From: Coriobacteriia bacterium
Lineage (GTDB): Bacteria > Actinomycetota > Coriobacteriia > Anaerosomatales > JAAXUF01
NCBI GenBank assembly: GCA_013334745.1
Contig: JAAXWY010000006.1
Location: forward strand, 1 to 64,000
Length of the DNA stretch: 64,000 bases
Direction of reading: 5' to 3'
Shown here piece after piece: positions 1 to 9,442 of the stretch. Each line of letters starts with the position of its first letter. The first letter of the stretch is position 1. Position numbers and translations under genes: made by a program. The notes under the pieces are model-generated. The model saw nothing but the letters and a program-made list of their open reading frames with translations. It had not been told where the DNA came from and searched no databases.

Positions 1-1
1 G

Positions 2-544
2 TCCCGTGGACGCGACGTAGGTGGAGTCGGCCGCGACCCATCCGGCCACGCCGTCGTCACGGGACGCTTCTCCTTCGGAGACATCGAGCCGGGTACGTAC
101 AAGCTCGAGTTCGCCGACAGCTGGGGCGTGTTCGCCACGACATCCCACGACGGTGAACGGGTGCTCACCTCGGCGCAGCCACTCGCGCTGGCTCCCGGAG
201 AGCGCATGGAGTCGATCCTGCAGGTGATGCCGCTTGTGTCGACGAAGCTGATCGTGCGCCTCACGACGTCAGCGTCCACGCCGAAACGCGGCACCGTCGT
301 GCGGCTGACTGCAAGCATCCGAGACGTCCAGGGGTGGCCGATCGCGAAGCGAACCGTGAAGTTCTACCGGTCGCCCAACGGCCACTCTCGATGGACGCTC
401 GTGTCCGCCCGGCCGTCGAGCGCATGGGGATGGGCGAGCTGCACCGTCCGCCCTGCTCGGACGGCTTACTTCCGGGCGGTGTACACGGACCGGGGCGTTA
501 TCCGACGCAGCTCGGTGCACCGTGTGCGGCCGCGCAAGCCGTAG
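2..544 (+). CDS. Secreted Ig-like surface protein, C-terminal part only
   Basis: The gene enters from outside the window, so the start and any signal peptide are missing; frame 2 is open from the first bases to the TAG at 542-544. The visible 180 residues begin with the end of a carboxypeptidase-regulatory-like beta-sandwich (GDIEPGTYKLEF), followed by a roughly 95-residue Ig-like domain with the pattern TSASTPKRGTVVRLTASI and WTLVSARPSSAWG. The same kind of terminal domain closes the M6 protease at 572-3067 and the LVIVD protein at 13395-17570, so it is probably a surface-protein module. It converges on the M6 gene with a 27-base gap. Function beyond an extracellular structural or adhesive role cannot be inferred. 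Confidence 0.7.
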   Translation, partial: SRGRDVGGVGRDPSGHAVVTGRFSFGDIEPGTYKLEFADSWGVFATTSHDGERVLTSAQPLALAPGERMESILQVMPLVSTKLIVRLTTSASTPKRGTVVRLTASIRDVQGWPIAKRTVKFYRSPNGHSRWTLVSARPSSAWGWASCTVRPARTAYFRAVYTDRGVIRRSSVHRVRPRKP

Positions 545-571
545 CGCGCCGCGAGGCGACTCGGCGGTGAG

Positions 572-3067
572 TCACTTCACACGGAAGGTGCGATAGCTGC
601 TCGTCGTCGTCACGCCGAGTGAGTCGGTGTACACGACGCTCGACGCCCAGGAGCCCTTCGGCAGCGCTCGCTTCGCGCTCCAGTTCCCAGCGCCCGAGAC
701 CGTGACCGTCTGGCTCTTGTAGAAGCGCTTCGCGGTTCCCACGACTCGGTACCACTTCACGACCGCCTTGCGCGCCGTCACCGGCTTCACGGTCCCGGCC
801 ACCGAGAACGTGCGGTTGGGTCGCGGCGCGCGAGGGGCGGACGGCCGAGACACAACCGCCTTGACGCCCAGGACGAACGGCTCGCTAGCCGCTTCGCGCA
901 ACGCACCCCCGGGACCGGTCGCGATCCGGTAGCGCGCGCTCTTCGCCGGGGCCAGAGCGAACGCGAACTCTCCATCAGCATCCGCATGCGCGATCGTGTC
1001 GACGGCGGGCTTCCACTCGCCGGCGACCTGGGTCTGCAGCACGACGGGCTCATCAATAAGCGTGCACGCGACGTCCTCGTTATCGATGCGACCCGCGAGC
1101 GTGATCGTGGTGCCTACGGCTGCGGGGAGCGGAACCCGAACAAGCTGGAAGTGCGTCGGCCCGACGACGTGGAACTGCGCGGTGCTGGGTCGCGAGTCGT
1201 TACCTTCGAGGTCGGTGCTCCAGTACGTGAGGCTGTGGGGTCCGACCGCCGAGCACACGACAGTCGCGCTCGTGGCGTCGACGCTCAGCGTGGTCTCGCT
1301 GTCGATCCGCCACGACACGCTCGCGATGCCGCTTCCGCACGCGTCGTCGGCCGCTGCAACAGAGATCGTGGCCACGTCGGTGTAGGTAGCCAGCGCGTCG
1401 CAGGTGGTGTCGGGTGCGGTGACGTCGTGTACGACGAAGCTGACGGTTGTCTGCGACTCGACGTTTCCCGCAAGATCCTCGGACCAGAAGCTCAGCGTAT
1501 GCGCGCCGCTCTGTGAGGTCTCAACGCGAACGCCCTTTCCCGACGCGCCATCGAGCAGCCAGTCGGTGCGGGCGACGCCGGAGTCCGAGTCGGCCGCCGT
1601 CAATGTCACGGCCGCACTGGTCTCGTAGTCCGCGACCGCATCGCTGGTTGTGACAGGAGGCATCGCGTCAGCGCGACCTTCGATGTACACGTCGAACTCC
1701 GCCTTGCCATACTCGAACTCGATGTCCGTCACCGTCACGCCGCTTGCAGTGCCGTCGTACCGAGCGCTCGAGGGCAGTCCGCTGGGAGTGAACGTCTTAC
1801 CCCCTGTCCATGTGTCATGGGCGTAGTACAGGTTGCCGTTCGCGATGTGCCACAGCCCATCCGACTCTTCGGGCGTCAGGAGCTTGTGCGCCGTCGAGGA
1901 GTTGTTCCACGCGAAGTTGGTGCCGGCGTCGTTGAGCCGGGAGTCCAGGTGCCAGATCGTGAGCCCGGCATCGGCGAACATGTGGCTGTCGTTGCCGACG
2001 TTTCGCCGGTACTCGACCATGAAGCACTCCGAGAAGAGACTCGACGCCGATGCATCCGGCATGACCACGATCGACTCGCCGTCGTTCTCCGCCGGGTTCA
2101 GTTCAGTCTCGTAGTCGTCAGTGGTGACGAACGACGGTGTTGACCAGCCGAGCAGCCACTTGCTGAACGCGTTGTGGTCGTACTTGGAGCTGTCCATCAT
2201 GTCGAAGGCGCCCGTGCCGCCTCTTGGGCCGGTGCCCGTGTCGTAGTCGTAGAGGTCCGGGAGCCCCAGCGCGTGCCCCGTCTCATGGATGCCGGTGACC
2301 TGGCTTCCTGCGCTCGGCCACAGCCAGGCGTACGTACCCGGCCGGACTCCATCTGCCGTGAAGGACGTCGCGAACCAGCTGGTCTTGCACGCCCACCAGA
2401 ACGTGGCCCACTGGCCCTTCGGAGCGGTCCAGTACACCAGCAGGTAGTCGATCGCGCCGTCACCGTTGTTGTCGTAGCGCGAGAGGTCGACCGACTGGCT
2501 GTCGATATCCTGAAGCGCCTCGGCGATCAGCGCCTCCCGACCGGCGGCGGTCTGCACGACCTGTGTGGACGGAACCGAGGAGCGGTGCCAGCCGTACGAG
2601 TCGATCTGCAGGTCGAGAGCCCCGTACGACGAGCGCTGGTAGTAGCCACACACGCTTTCGTAGGGGAAGTAGGGGTCTGCCGGATCCGACGCCTTGCCGA
2701 GCCGAGCCGCCATGGTCGCGGAGGAGATGGTCGCGGGGTAATCGGCGAAGTCGATGCAGACCGCGAGCGCACGCTGGCTTCCCGTGGAGCTCAGTCCGCC
2801 GCGCAGCCCACTCGGGGGAGCCGGGAGGCTGTAGACGCCGCGAGCGGCGAGGGTCTTCGCGCGCCACATCGTGACGAGAGAGGGGTCGGTCTTGTCGTTG
2901 CCGATGGCCTTCGCATCCGCGATCCGCTCGGCGAGTGTGCCGTCCGCCGCGTACGCCTTGAGCTGGGCCGCCGTCGGCGGTTCGAGCGCAACTGAAGTAG
3001 CGGTGGTGGCCAGCAGTGCGGTCATCAGAGCGAAGGCAAAGATCAAGAGTCGGCCAGTGCGCACCAT
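572..3067 (-). CDS. Secreted M6-family (immune inhibitor A-like) metalloprotease
   Basis: The 831-residue product starts with a signal peptide (hydrophobic core LLIFAFALMTALLATT). The zinc site HETGHALGLPD lies at residues 261-271, the HExxHxxGxxD signature of M6/gluzincin-type peptidases, and FDMMDSS at about 288-294 resembles a Met-turn. The M6 hallmark VCGYYQRSSYG is at about 139-149, and DNNGDGAIDYL near 199 resembles a calcium loop. After the catalytic part come two repeats of the type TSDAVADYETSAAVTLTAADS, then Ig-like domains and a C-terminal domain shared with neighbouring surface proteins. The ATG start is preceded by a run of seven G as ribosome-binding site. It probably cleaves extracellular protein; the substrate is unknown. 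Confidence 0.88.
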   Translation of the reverse strand: MVRTGRLLIFAFALMTALLATTATSVALEPPTAAQLKAYAADGTLAERIADAKAIGNDKTDPSLVTMWRAKTLAARGVYSLPAPPSGLRGGLSSTGSQRALAVCIDFADYPATISSATMAARLGKASDPADPYFPYESVCGYYQRSSYGALDLQIDSYGWHRSSVPSTQVVQTAAGREALIAEALQDIDSQSVDLSRYDNNGDGAIDYLLVYWTAPKGQWATFWWACKTSWFATSFTADGVRPGTYAWLWPSAGSQVTGIHETGHALGLPDLYDYDTGTGPRGGTGAFDMMDSSKYDHNAFSKWLLGWSTPSFVTTDDYETELNPAENDGESIVVMPDASASSLFSECFMVEYRRNVGNDSHMFADAGLTIWHLDSRLNDAGTNFAWNNSSTAHKLLTPEESDGLWHIANGNLYYAHDTWTGGKTFTPSGLPSSARYDGTASGVTVTDIEFEYGKAEFDVYIEGRADAMPPVTTSDAVADYETSAAVTLTAADSDSGVARTDWLLDGASGKGVRVETSQSGAHTLSFWSEDLAGNVESQTTVSFVVHDVTAPDTTCDALATYTDVATISVAAADDACGSGIASVSWRIDSETTLSVDATSATVVCSAVGPHSLTYWSTDLEGNDSRPSTAQFHVVGPTHFQLVRVPLPAAVGTTITLAGRIDNEDVACTLIDEPVVLQTQVAGEWKPAVDTIAHADADGEFAFALAPAKSARYRIATGPGGALREAASEPFVLGVKAVVSRPSAPRAPRPNRTFSVAGTVKPVTARKAVVKWYRVVGTAKRFYKSQTVTVSGAGNWSAKRALPKGSWASSVVYTDSLGVTTTSSYRTFRVK

Positions 3068-3074
3068 GCTCGGA

Positions 3075-3081
3075 CCCCCCC
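3075..3081 (-). promoter_or_regulatory. Seven-G ribosome-binding tract of the M6 protease
   Basis: Seven G (C on the plus strand) stand 7 bases upstream of the ATG of the M6 gene. It is the only Shine-Dalgarno-like element there and can pair with the CCUCC anti-SD only through G-U pairs. A TACTAT -10-like box lies at about 3087-3092. Confidence 0.45.
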
Positions 3082-3168
3082 GGCATAGTAGGGACAGAAT
3101 CCCCCCGTCCCACTTGCTCCATCGGGTTCCCGAAAACGACGCTTGAGCTCAGGCTTCTTCAGACCTGC

Positions 3169-3174
3169 TATTCT
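3169..3174 (+). promoter_or_regulatory. Candidate -10 box of tRNA-Glu
   Basis: TATTCT ends 7 bases before the first base of the tRNA, the expected place for a tRNA promoter. The nearest -35-like hexamer, TTGAGC at 3143-3148, is 20 bases upstream, which is long, so only the -10 is proposed. Confidence 0.35.
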
Positions 3175-3181
3175 GTGCAGC

Positions 3182-3257
3182 GCCCCCATCGTCTAGTGGC
3201 CAAGGACGCCGGTCTCTCAGGTCGGAGACGGAGATTCGAATTCTCCTGGGGGCACCA
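3182..3257 (+). tRNA. tRNA-Glu (anticodon CUC)
   Basis: A complete cloverleaf is visible: acceptor arm GCCCCCA pairs with TGGGGGC, the D arm contains the AGTGGCCAAGGA type loop, the anticodon loop is CTCTCAG with CTC as anticodon, and the T arm holds the GATTCGAA loop. The anticodon stem CCGGT/GTCGG contains two G-U pairs. The 3' CCA is encoded. A bidirectional terminator follows at 3276-3309. Confidence 0.95.
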
Positions 3258-3275
3258 GCTTCTCCATAGATACGT

Positions 3276-3309
3276 CGAACGGGTGGTCCCTTGCGGGGCC
3301 ACCCGTTCG
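3276..3309. terminator. Bidirectional terminator between tRNA-Glu and the Ycf48-like gene
   Basis: Perfect 11-base arms CGAACGGGTGG and CCACCCGTTCG enclose a loop that can extend the stem further (CCC/GGG). It lies between the tRNA end and the convergent gene ending at 3337, so it can serve both. Confidence 0.75.
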
Positions 3310-3336
3310 CTTTGAGTGCTGAGTGCCGCGTTGCGG

Positions 3337-4230
3337 CTACGGCGCTATCGCACCCGAGAGGTCGCTCGACACCGACGTGTCGACTCCGGTCCCGAGCACG
3401 ACGATGGCGGCCGCACCGATGCGAGCCTGATGGTCGTAGTACTGGGTCAGGCCCGCCGGCGTGGTTCCCGTGAAGCGTACGTGGTACGACCCGGCGGGAA
3501 GCGACAGCGCGTATGCGCCGCCTGCGCCGGTGAACGTGCCCTTCACGTACGCGTGGGTGGTCGCATCAAACGCGCTCACGACGATGCCGGAGAGCGGCGT
3601 GGCGCCGTTCGTGATGACGCCGGTGATCGACTGCGTACCGGGCGCGGCGGGCGCAAGGTCACTTGAGATGGTTCGCGTCTGGCCACCGGTGAGCTCGATG
3701 ACGGCCGCTGCGGTGATCATCGACTGGTGGTCGTAGTACTGGCTCAGCGAGGCTGGCGTGGTTCCCGTGAAGCGCAGGTGGTAGGAGCCCGCCGGCAGCG
3801 TCAGCGAGTATTCGCCGGCCGCGTTGGTGAAGACACCCTTCACATAGGCGTGAGTACCGGCGTCAAATGCGGTGACGACGATGCGATTGAGCGGGCTGGC
3901 GCCACTCGTTATGACGCCTTGGATCACTGCGGAGCTTGGCGGAGTGGGCGGGGCGAGGTCGCTCGAGACCGTCCTGACTTCGCTGCCGGCCAACGCCTCG
4001 ACCGCAGCCGAGGCAATCGTCGACTGGTGGTCGTAGTACTGCGCCAGCGACGACGGCGTGGTGCCGGTGAAGCGCAGATGGTAGGAGCCCGGAGGCAAGA
4101 CCAGCGAGTACGCGCCTGCGGCGTCTGTGAAGACACCCTTCACGTGAGCATGCGTTGCTGCGTCATATGCGCTTACTACCACGCGATTGAGCGGGGTGGC
4201 GCCGTTGGTGATCACTCCCACAAACGACGG
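3337..4230 (-). repeat. Three tandem copies of a ~297-base surface module
   Basis: The bases TGGTCGTAGTACTG recur at about 3431, 3728 and 4028, a period close to 297-300 bases, and encode the QYYDHQ part of each module. Each copy contains LNRIVVTAFDA, THAYVKGVFT, YHLRFTGTTPA and QYYDHQ. A fourth relative ends the gene at 9633-12266. Confidence 0.85.
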
Positions 4231-7158
4231 GTTGGGCGCGAAGTCCACGTTGATGGAGTGTGCGGCGAGCACGTTCGTGAATGTGTACGACCCACCGGGA
4301 CTTGCTACCGGTTCACTGTCCACGGTCACCGCGGAGACGTGGTAGCCAGCGGCAGGAGTGAACGTGAAGGTCTGATCCGCACCGGCGGTGGTGATGACCG
4401 AGCCGCTCGGGCTGATCGCGCCATTCGCGCCGGCAGTCGCCGAGATGACGTAGGTCGCGACTTCGAAGTTGGCGGTGACGTCGATATCTCCCGTCACGTT
4501 CGCGTCGGTACGTGACGCCGTGAGTACGCCGTCAGACCAATCCACGAATCGGTAGCCCTCATCGGGGAACGCGGTCACCTCGGCTCCGCTTGCCAGGTAC
4601 TCGACAGCCTGTACGTCCGAACCGAGCACCGAGCCATTGGCGCCCGCGCGATACGTGAGCGTGTAGACGTTCTTGGCGAACGTCGCGGCAACCGTGTGGT
4701 CCTCGGCCACCGCATTGATCACATACTCATCGCCGACAAGCGACACCGGGGCGCTGTTGTCGGTCACGGATGCCACGTGGTAGCCCGTGTCGGCCGTAAC
4801 GGTGAAGGTGGCCGTCGCGCCCTCATCGACAGTCGTGACGCCGCTCGGAACGATCGCGCCGTTCGCGCCCGGCGAGGCGGTGAGATTCCAGACCTTGATG
4901 AACGTGGCTGCGATCTCGTGATCGGCGGCGACACCAGTGATGACGTACCGACCATTGCCGTCGATCGCGACCGGACCCCCGTTATCGGTCACGACGCCCA
5001 CGCGGTAGCCCGCGTCCGCGGTGACAGTGAACGTGGCATCTACGCCTTCATGCACAGTCGTCGTGCCTTCGGGCGTGATCGTGCCGTTGGTCGATGGCGC
5101 AGCCGTGAGATCCCACGTCTTAACGAAGTAGGCGGCGATGTTGTGATCGGCGGTCACGTTGGTGAAGACGTAACTCATCACGGCGCCGATCGGTGCATCG
5201 TCGACGAGCACCGTCTCGATCGCGTATCCGGCGTTCGGGGTGATCGTGAACGTGCTATCGGCACCCGGCTGCACGCTTTGGGCGACGTACGGAGCGATGG
5301 AGCCTCCCGGGCCGGCCCAGGGCTGGATGCTGTAGCCAACCGAGTAGTTCGCGACCGCTCCACCGTCGCCCACGACCCAGCCGTTCGTCGCATCAACGAA
5401 GCAGACCGCGTTGAGGCTTGAGTTCGATGCCGGGTACTCGGCAGCTGACCATGTGGTGCCACCGTCGGTCGTCGCGAGGACTCCGCCGTCAGTTGCGACG
5501 ACCCAGCCGTTCGACGCGTCGACGAAGTCGACCCCGGTGAGCGATGCGCCCTCGCCGATGGCGAGCGAAGTCCAGTTCAGGCCGCCATCGGTGGTGCCGA
5601 TCAGCGCGGGAAGGCCGGAGTTCGAGTCGTAGCCCGCCACCCAGCCCGTCGTGGTGCTCACGAAGTCAACGGAGGTGAAGGTCAGCAGATCGCCGGAGGG
5701 CCGCGGCGTCCAGGTCAGCCCGCCGTCAATGGTCTGCAGGATCGTGTCATTCAGCCCGACCGCCCAGCCGTGCAGCGCGTCGGTGAAGCACACGGACGTG
5801 AGGTACTCGGTGGTGCCGGAAAGCTGCGCATCCCAGTTGCTGCCGCCATCCGCGGTGACCAGGATCGTTCCCAGGTCACCCACCGCCCATCCGTTCAATT
5901 CGTCCACGAAGGCGACTGAACTCAAGAGCGCCGTGGTGCTTGATGTCTGAGTAAGCCAGTTGGCCCCACCATCAGTCGTGCCGAGGATCGTCCCGTTGCC
6001 GCCGACAGCCCAGCCGGTTGCGTCGTCCACGAAGTCGACCGACGTGAGGTTCTCGGACGTTGTCGAGTCTTGTGGGGTCAGCGTCTTGCCGCCGTTGGTC
6101 GTTGAAAGCACGACGCCGCCGTCACCGACTACCCACCCGCTCGACGAGTCGATGAAGTCGACCGCGGCCAGCCGAGATACGGTGCTCGCCGCCTGTGCGC
6201 TCCAGTTCGTTCCGCCGTCGTTGGTGCTCATGACGGTGCTGCCCTCGCCCACAGCCCAGCCATTGTCCACGTCAACGATGCTGACGGAGTAGAGGTTCAC
6301 CCAGGGTGCGGCGTAGCTCTGCAGGTCCCAGTTCTCTCCGCCGTCGGAGGTGTGCTGGATCGTCCCACTGCCGCCCACGGCCCAGCCGTTGGAGGCGTCG
6401 ATGAAGTCGACGGAGTTGAGCCAATCAAACGACGCGCCCAACTGCGGGACCCAGTTCGCACCGCCATCCAACGTCGCCAAAACCAGGCCATTGCCACCGA
6501 CGATCCAGCCGGTCTGGTCATCGACGAAGTCCATCGAGACCATGTACTCAGAGGTGCTTGGCGACTGCGCCACCCAGTTGGCGCCGCCATTGGTCGTGTG
6601 CAGAAGCGACCCACCGGAAAGCACCCAACCGTTGGAGGCATCGGTGAACTTCACGGTTCCGTAGTAGTCCAACGTGCCCGATGACTGCGGCAGCCAGTTG
6701 TCGCCGCCGTCGGTCGTGTTCAGAATCACGCCTGACGCACCCACGGCCCAGCCGTTGTTGGCGTCGACGAAACAGACCGAATATAGGTCGTACTCCGTGC
6801 CGGAAGTCTGCGCAGACCACGTGCCACCGCCGTCGCTCGTGTGAAGGATGACGCCCCCGTTGCCGGTGACCCATCCATCCGTCGAGCCGATGAAGTGGAC
6901 GTCGGTGAGCCATGTCGCAGTGCCCGAGGACTGGCGTGCCCATGTCGCCCCGCCGTCCTCGGTGTGCAGAATCGCACCGCTCCCGGCTACAGCCCATCCC
7001 ACCGACTCGTCGGCGAACTGGACGGCATTGAAGGTCTCGGGGTTCTGGTTCGTCCAGCCGGCACCCGCCGACGCGTCGATTGGCAGAGCGCAAAGCGCGG
7101 CGACGAACACCCCCAAGACCAGTAGCGAGAACGCGCGCGTACGCCAGCGTTGATACAT
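3337..7158 (-). CDS. Giant secreted protein: 14 Ycf48-type blades, InlB-type repeats, three C-terminal surface modules
   Basis: The ATG at 7158 is chosen over an upstream TTG at 7170 because GGGGG lies at the right distance from it and the signal peptide (SLLVLGVFVAALCALP) follows directly; the product has 1273 residues. Residues from about 25 to 620 contain 14 blades of the Ycf48/BNR type, each with NGWAVG...TTDGG..W, enough for two seven-bladed propellers. Next come about six beta-repeats of the divergent InlB-B kind (ATFTVTADAGYHV, VTADHEIAATF). The last 260 residues are three near-identical modules of about 99 residues (VVVSAFDATTHAYVKG). A scaffold or adhesin on the cell surface is likely; photosystem work is excluded by context. 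Confidence 0.85.
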   Translation of the reverse strand: MYQRWRTRAFSLLVLGVFVAALCALPIDASAGAGWTNQNPETFNAVQFADESVGWAVAGSGAILHTEDGGATWARQSSGTATWLTDVHFIGSTDGWVTGNGGVILHTSDGGGTWSAQTSGTEYDLYSVCFVDANNGWAVGASGVILNTTDGGDNWLPQSSGTLDYYGTVKFTDASNGWVLSGGSLLHTTNGGANWVAQSPSTSEYMVSMDFVDDQTGWIVGGNGLVLATLDGGANWVPQLGASFDWLNSVDFIDASNGWAVGGSGTIQHTSDGGENWDLQSYAAPWVNLYSVSIVDVDNGWAVGEGSTVMSTNDGGTNWSAQAASTVSRLAAVDFIDSSSGWVVGDGGVVLSTTNGGKTLTPQDSTTSENLTSVDFVDDATGWAVGGNGTILGTTDGGANWLTQTSSTTALLSSVAFVDELNGWAVGDLGTILVTADGGSNWDAQLSGTTEYLTSVCFTDALHGWAVGLNDTILQTIDGGLTWTPRPSGDLLTFTSVDFVSTTTGWVAGYDSNSGLPALIGTTDGGLNWTSLAIGEGASLTGVDFVDASNGWVVATDGGVLATTDGGTTWSAAEYPASNSSLNAVCFVDATNGWVVGDGGAVANYSVGYSIQPWAGPGGSIAPYVAQSVQPGADSTFTITPNAGYAIETVLVDDAPIGAVMSYVFTNVTADHNIAAYFVKTWDLTAAPSTNGTITPEGTTTVHEGVDATFTVTADAGYRVGVVTDNGGPVAIDGNGRYVITGVAADHEIAATFIKVWNLTASPGANGAIVPSGVTTVDEGATATFTVTADTGYHVASVTDNSAPVSLVGDEYVINAVAEDHTVAATFAKNVYTLTYRAGANGSVLGSDVQAVEYLASGAEVTAFPDEGYRFVDWSDGVLTASRTDANVTGDIDVTANFEVATYVISATAGANGAISPSGSVITTAGADQTFTFTPAAGYHVSAVTVDSEPVASPGGSYTFTNVLAAHSINVDFAPNPSFVGVITNGATPLNRVVVSAYDAATHAHVKGVFTDAAGAYSLVLPPGSYHLRFTGTTPSSLAQYYDHQSTIASAAVEALAGSEVRTVSSDLAPPTPPSSAVIQGVITSGASPLNRIVVTAFDAGTHAYVKGVFTNAAGEYSLTLPAGSYHLRFTGTTPASLSQYYDHQSMITAAAVIELTGGQTRTISSDLAPAAPGTQSITGVITNGATPLSGIVVSAFDATTHAYVKGTFTGAGGAYALSLPAGSYHVRFTGTTPAGLTQYYDHQARIGAAAIVVLGTGVDTSVSSDLSGAIAP

Positions 7159-7403
7159 GGTGGCCCCCAAGCCCTGTTGGGGAGCGTTCCAATCGGACAG
7201 GAGCCACGTACGGCCCCCGTCGGCTGGGCGCTCCCATGTCGATATCCCAAGTAGTGCCGACTATACGCCCTTGCTCAAGACGCCGCTTAGCACGGGCGAT
7301 ACACTCCGGATTCACTATCCGGCAGGAGACGCCACACTGCTAGAATGCGTGGAGCACCGGACAGGACGTATCGCCACGCGCGAACGCGTTGGATCTGGGG
7401 CGA

Positions 7404-7478
7404 GGGCGATTAACTCAGCGGGAGAGTGCTTCCTTTACACGGAAGAGGTCGGGGGTTCGAATCCCTCATCGCCCACCA
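7404..7478 (+). tRNA. tRNA-Val (anticodon UAC)
   Basis: The acceptor arm GGGCGAT pairs with ATCGCCC, the anticodon stem CTTCC/GGAAG encloses the loop TTTACAC with TAC at 7436-7438, and the T arm is GGGGGTTCGAATCCC. CCA is encoded at 7476-7478. The last 15 bases plus the two after them recur exactly at 9443-9459. Confidence 0.95.
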
Positions 7479-7480
7479 GC
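7464..7480 (+). repeat. Direct repeat copy 1 (3' end of tRNA-Val), possible attachment site
   Basis: The 17 bases CCTCATCGCCCACCAGC, covering the 3' end of tRNA-Val and two bases beyond, recur exactly at 9443-9459. tRNA 3' ends are the usual targets of site-specific integrases, so this pair may be attL/attR of a now minimal element. Confidence 0.6.
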
Positions 7481-7487
7481 AAATTAT

Positions 7488-7527
7488 CGGCAGGCCCGAG
7501 ATCCAGGAATGGTTCTCTGGCCTGCCG
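7488..7527 (+). terminator. Terminator-like hairpin after tRNA-Val
   Basis: CGGCAGGCC at 7488-7496 pairs perfectly with GGCCTGCCG at 7519-7527, followed by TTCTCGTCT. It lies 10 bases after the tRNA. Confidence 0.6.
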
Positions 7528-7757
7528 TTCTCGTCTGAAGCGGCGAGGCGTAATGGGTGGTCGGTACGCTCTCGGTGCCCCCCTGGTCGATCTGCCGACA
7601 AGGCTTGGGGCTGAAGCGCGACCGCCCCTGTAAGTGCGGATGGTGAGAGCGGGGTGTAGAGTCAGGTCAATCGTCGCGGTCGGGGTGAAGACGCTGACGG
7701 CGAATCTGGTCCCTTGGCGATGCCGTCGCCGCCCAGACTAACGGGGAGAGGCGCGGC

Positions 7758-9428
7758 ATGGACCTAGAGCCCACCGCCACGAGCGGGGTACAGGACGGCA
7801 CGCCGCCCACCGACTTCGAGCGGTTCTGTCGCGGCCACGACGCCGTCATGCTGCTGATGGACGGCGACACTGGCCAGCTACTCGATGCGAGCGACGGAGC
7901 TCTTCGCTTCTACGGCTACACGCGGCCGCAGATCAAGTCGATGAGCATCCGCGACATCAATCAACTCTCGCCCGAAGAGGTCGATCTCGAACGGCACAAG
8001 GCTCAGGCACAAGAGCGAGCCTACTTCATCTTCCCGCACCGGTTGGCCAGCGGCGAGATCCGCACCGTCGAAGTCCACAGTAGCCCGGTCTCGGTAGGCG
8101 GCGACCCAGTGCTGCTCTCGGTGATTCACGACGTGAGCGGCCGCGAGAATGCCGAGAGAGCGGGTGCGAGACTCCAAGCCACGAACGACTCGCTGCTCGA
8201 TCCTCATGTCAGGCTTGAGGCGGTTCGGGACGAGAGCGGCCTCATCGTCGACTTCGTCTATGTTGAGGCCAACGATGCAGCCTGCATCTACAACGGGTTA
8301 TCAAGCGATGAGTTGGTCGGCGCCCGACTGCTCGATCTGCTACCTGGCCGCGACGGGACTGGGCTTCTCGACAGATACCGCAGCGTCGTCGAGACGGGTG
8401 AGGCGCTGATTCTTGACGACTTCTGCTACGAGCAGGAGCCGGTCGACGGCACAGTGCACGTCTACGATATTCGCGCGGTGAAGGTCGGAGATGGGCTGTC
8501 CTACACGTGGCGAGACGTCGGCGAGCGGCACGCAGCCGCAGCCGCCATCATGTTGTCGGAGGAGCACTTTCGCCTCCTCGCCGAGAACTCCTCGGATGCG
8601 GTTCTGCTCATCAACGACGACGTCCTTGAATGGGTCTCGCCCGCCATCAAGCAGCTGCTCGGCTGGGATCCGGGCGAGTGGGTTGGACGGAATGCCACGG
8701 ACTTTGTGCATCCCGACGACAGAGAACAGCGCGAGGTCGATCTGAGCCTGGAATCGGGGGACAGGAAGACATGCCTACGGTTCCGAGTCCGGGCCAAGGA
8801 CGGCGCGTATCACTGGATCGAGGTCCACACTTCACGTTACGAGCGTACGCTCAGGCATGGCCGTCGGGTCGCTTCATTCCGAACGATCGACGCCGAGGTC
8901 GCTGCGGAAGAGGGGCTGCAGCGCAGGGCAGAGATCGACGAACTCACCGGATTGCTAAGTCGCTCGGAGGTCCTCGAACGGCTGCGCGTCGCAACCGAGG
9001 CGACACGGCGATCGGGGAGCCGCTGTGCCGTGCTGTTCTGTGACATCGACGATATGAAGGACGCCAACGACACTCATGGCCACAGCGGCGGAGATACTCT
9101 GCTGCGCACCTTTGCCGCCCGAATCGGATCGTGTATCCGTCGAGACGATTTCGCGGGCAGGTTCGGTGGTGACGAGATGCTGGTCGTGCTGACAGGGGTT
9201 CACGGTTCGCAGGATGCGATGGATATCGCGGACAAGATTCAGCGATGCGTTGCGGAGCGACTCGATCTGGCGAATGGGTACATTGAGCCGTCAGTGAGCA
9301 TTGGCGTGGCCGTGATCGAGCCGGACGAGGGTGTCGAATCGGCGATTCGACGCGCGGATACGGCGATGTATGAAGCCAAAGCTGCGGGAGGCGGCAGGAC
9401 CGTCGCAGCGCGAGCGCTGCTCGGCTAG
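7758..9428 (+). CDS. Soluble diguanylate cyclase with three PAS-type sensor domains
   Basis: The 556-residue protein has no membrane segment. Three PAS-like domains occupy roughly residues 25-130, 145-255 and 265-385 (DGDTGQLLDASDGALRFYGY, DSDELVGARLLDLLPG-like and WVSPAIKQLLGWDP regions). The GGDEF domain fills 395-556, with FDIDDMKD-type metal site (CDIDDMKDANDTHGH) and the signature GGDEM at 470-474. A RxxD inhibitory site (RRDD) precedes the signature at the standard distance. The methionine in place of phenylalanine is a mild substitution and activity is likely. The expected product is c-di-GMP in response to an unknown cytoplasmic signal. The gene lies between two copies of the tRNA-Val 3' end. 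Confidence 0.9.
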   Translation: MDLEPTATSGVQDGTPPTDFERFCRGHDAVMLLMDGDTGQLLDASDGALRFYGYTRPQIKSMSIRDINQLSPEEVDLERHKAQAQERAYFIFPHRLASGEIRTVEVHSSPVSVGGDPVLLSVIHDVSGRENAERAGARLQATNDSLLDPHVRLEAVRDESGLIVDFVYVEANDAACIYNGLSSDELVGARLLDLLPGRDGTGLLDRYRSVVETGEALILDDFCYEQEPVDGTVHVYDIRAVKVGDGLSYTWRDVGERHAAAAAIMLSEEHFRLLAENSSDAVLLINDDVLEWVSPAIKQLLGWDPGEWVGRNATDFVHPDDREQREVDLSLESGDRKTCLRFRVRAKDGAYHWIEVHTSRYERTLRHGRRVASFRTIDAEVAAEEGLQRRAEIDELTGLLSRSEVLERLRVATEATRRSGSRCAVLFCDIDDMKDANDTHGHSGGDTLLRTFAARIGSCIRRDDFAGRFGGDEMLVVLTGVHGSQDAMDIADKIQRCVAERLDLANGYIEPSVSIGVAVIEPDEGVESAIRRADTAMYEAKAAGGGRTVAARALLG

Positions 9429-9442
9429 GCAACATCTCGCGT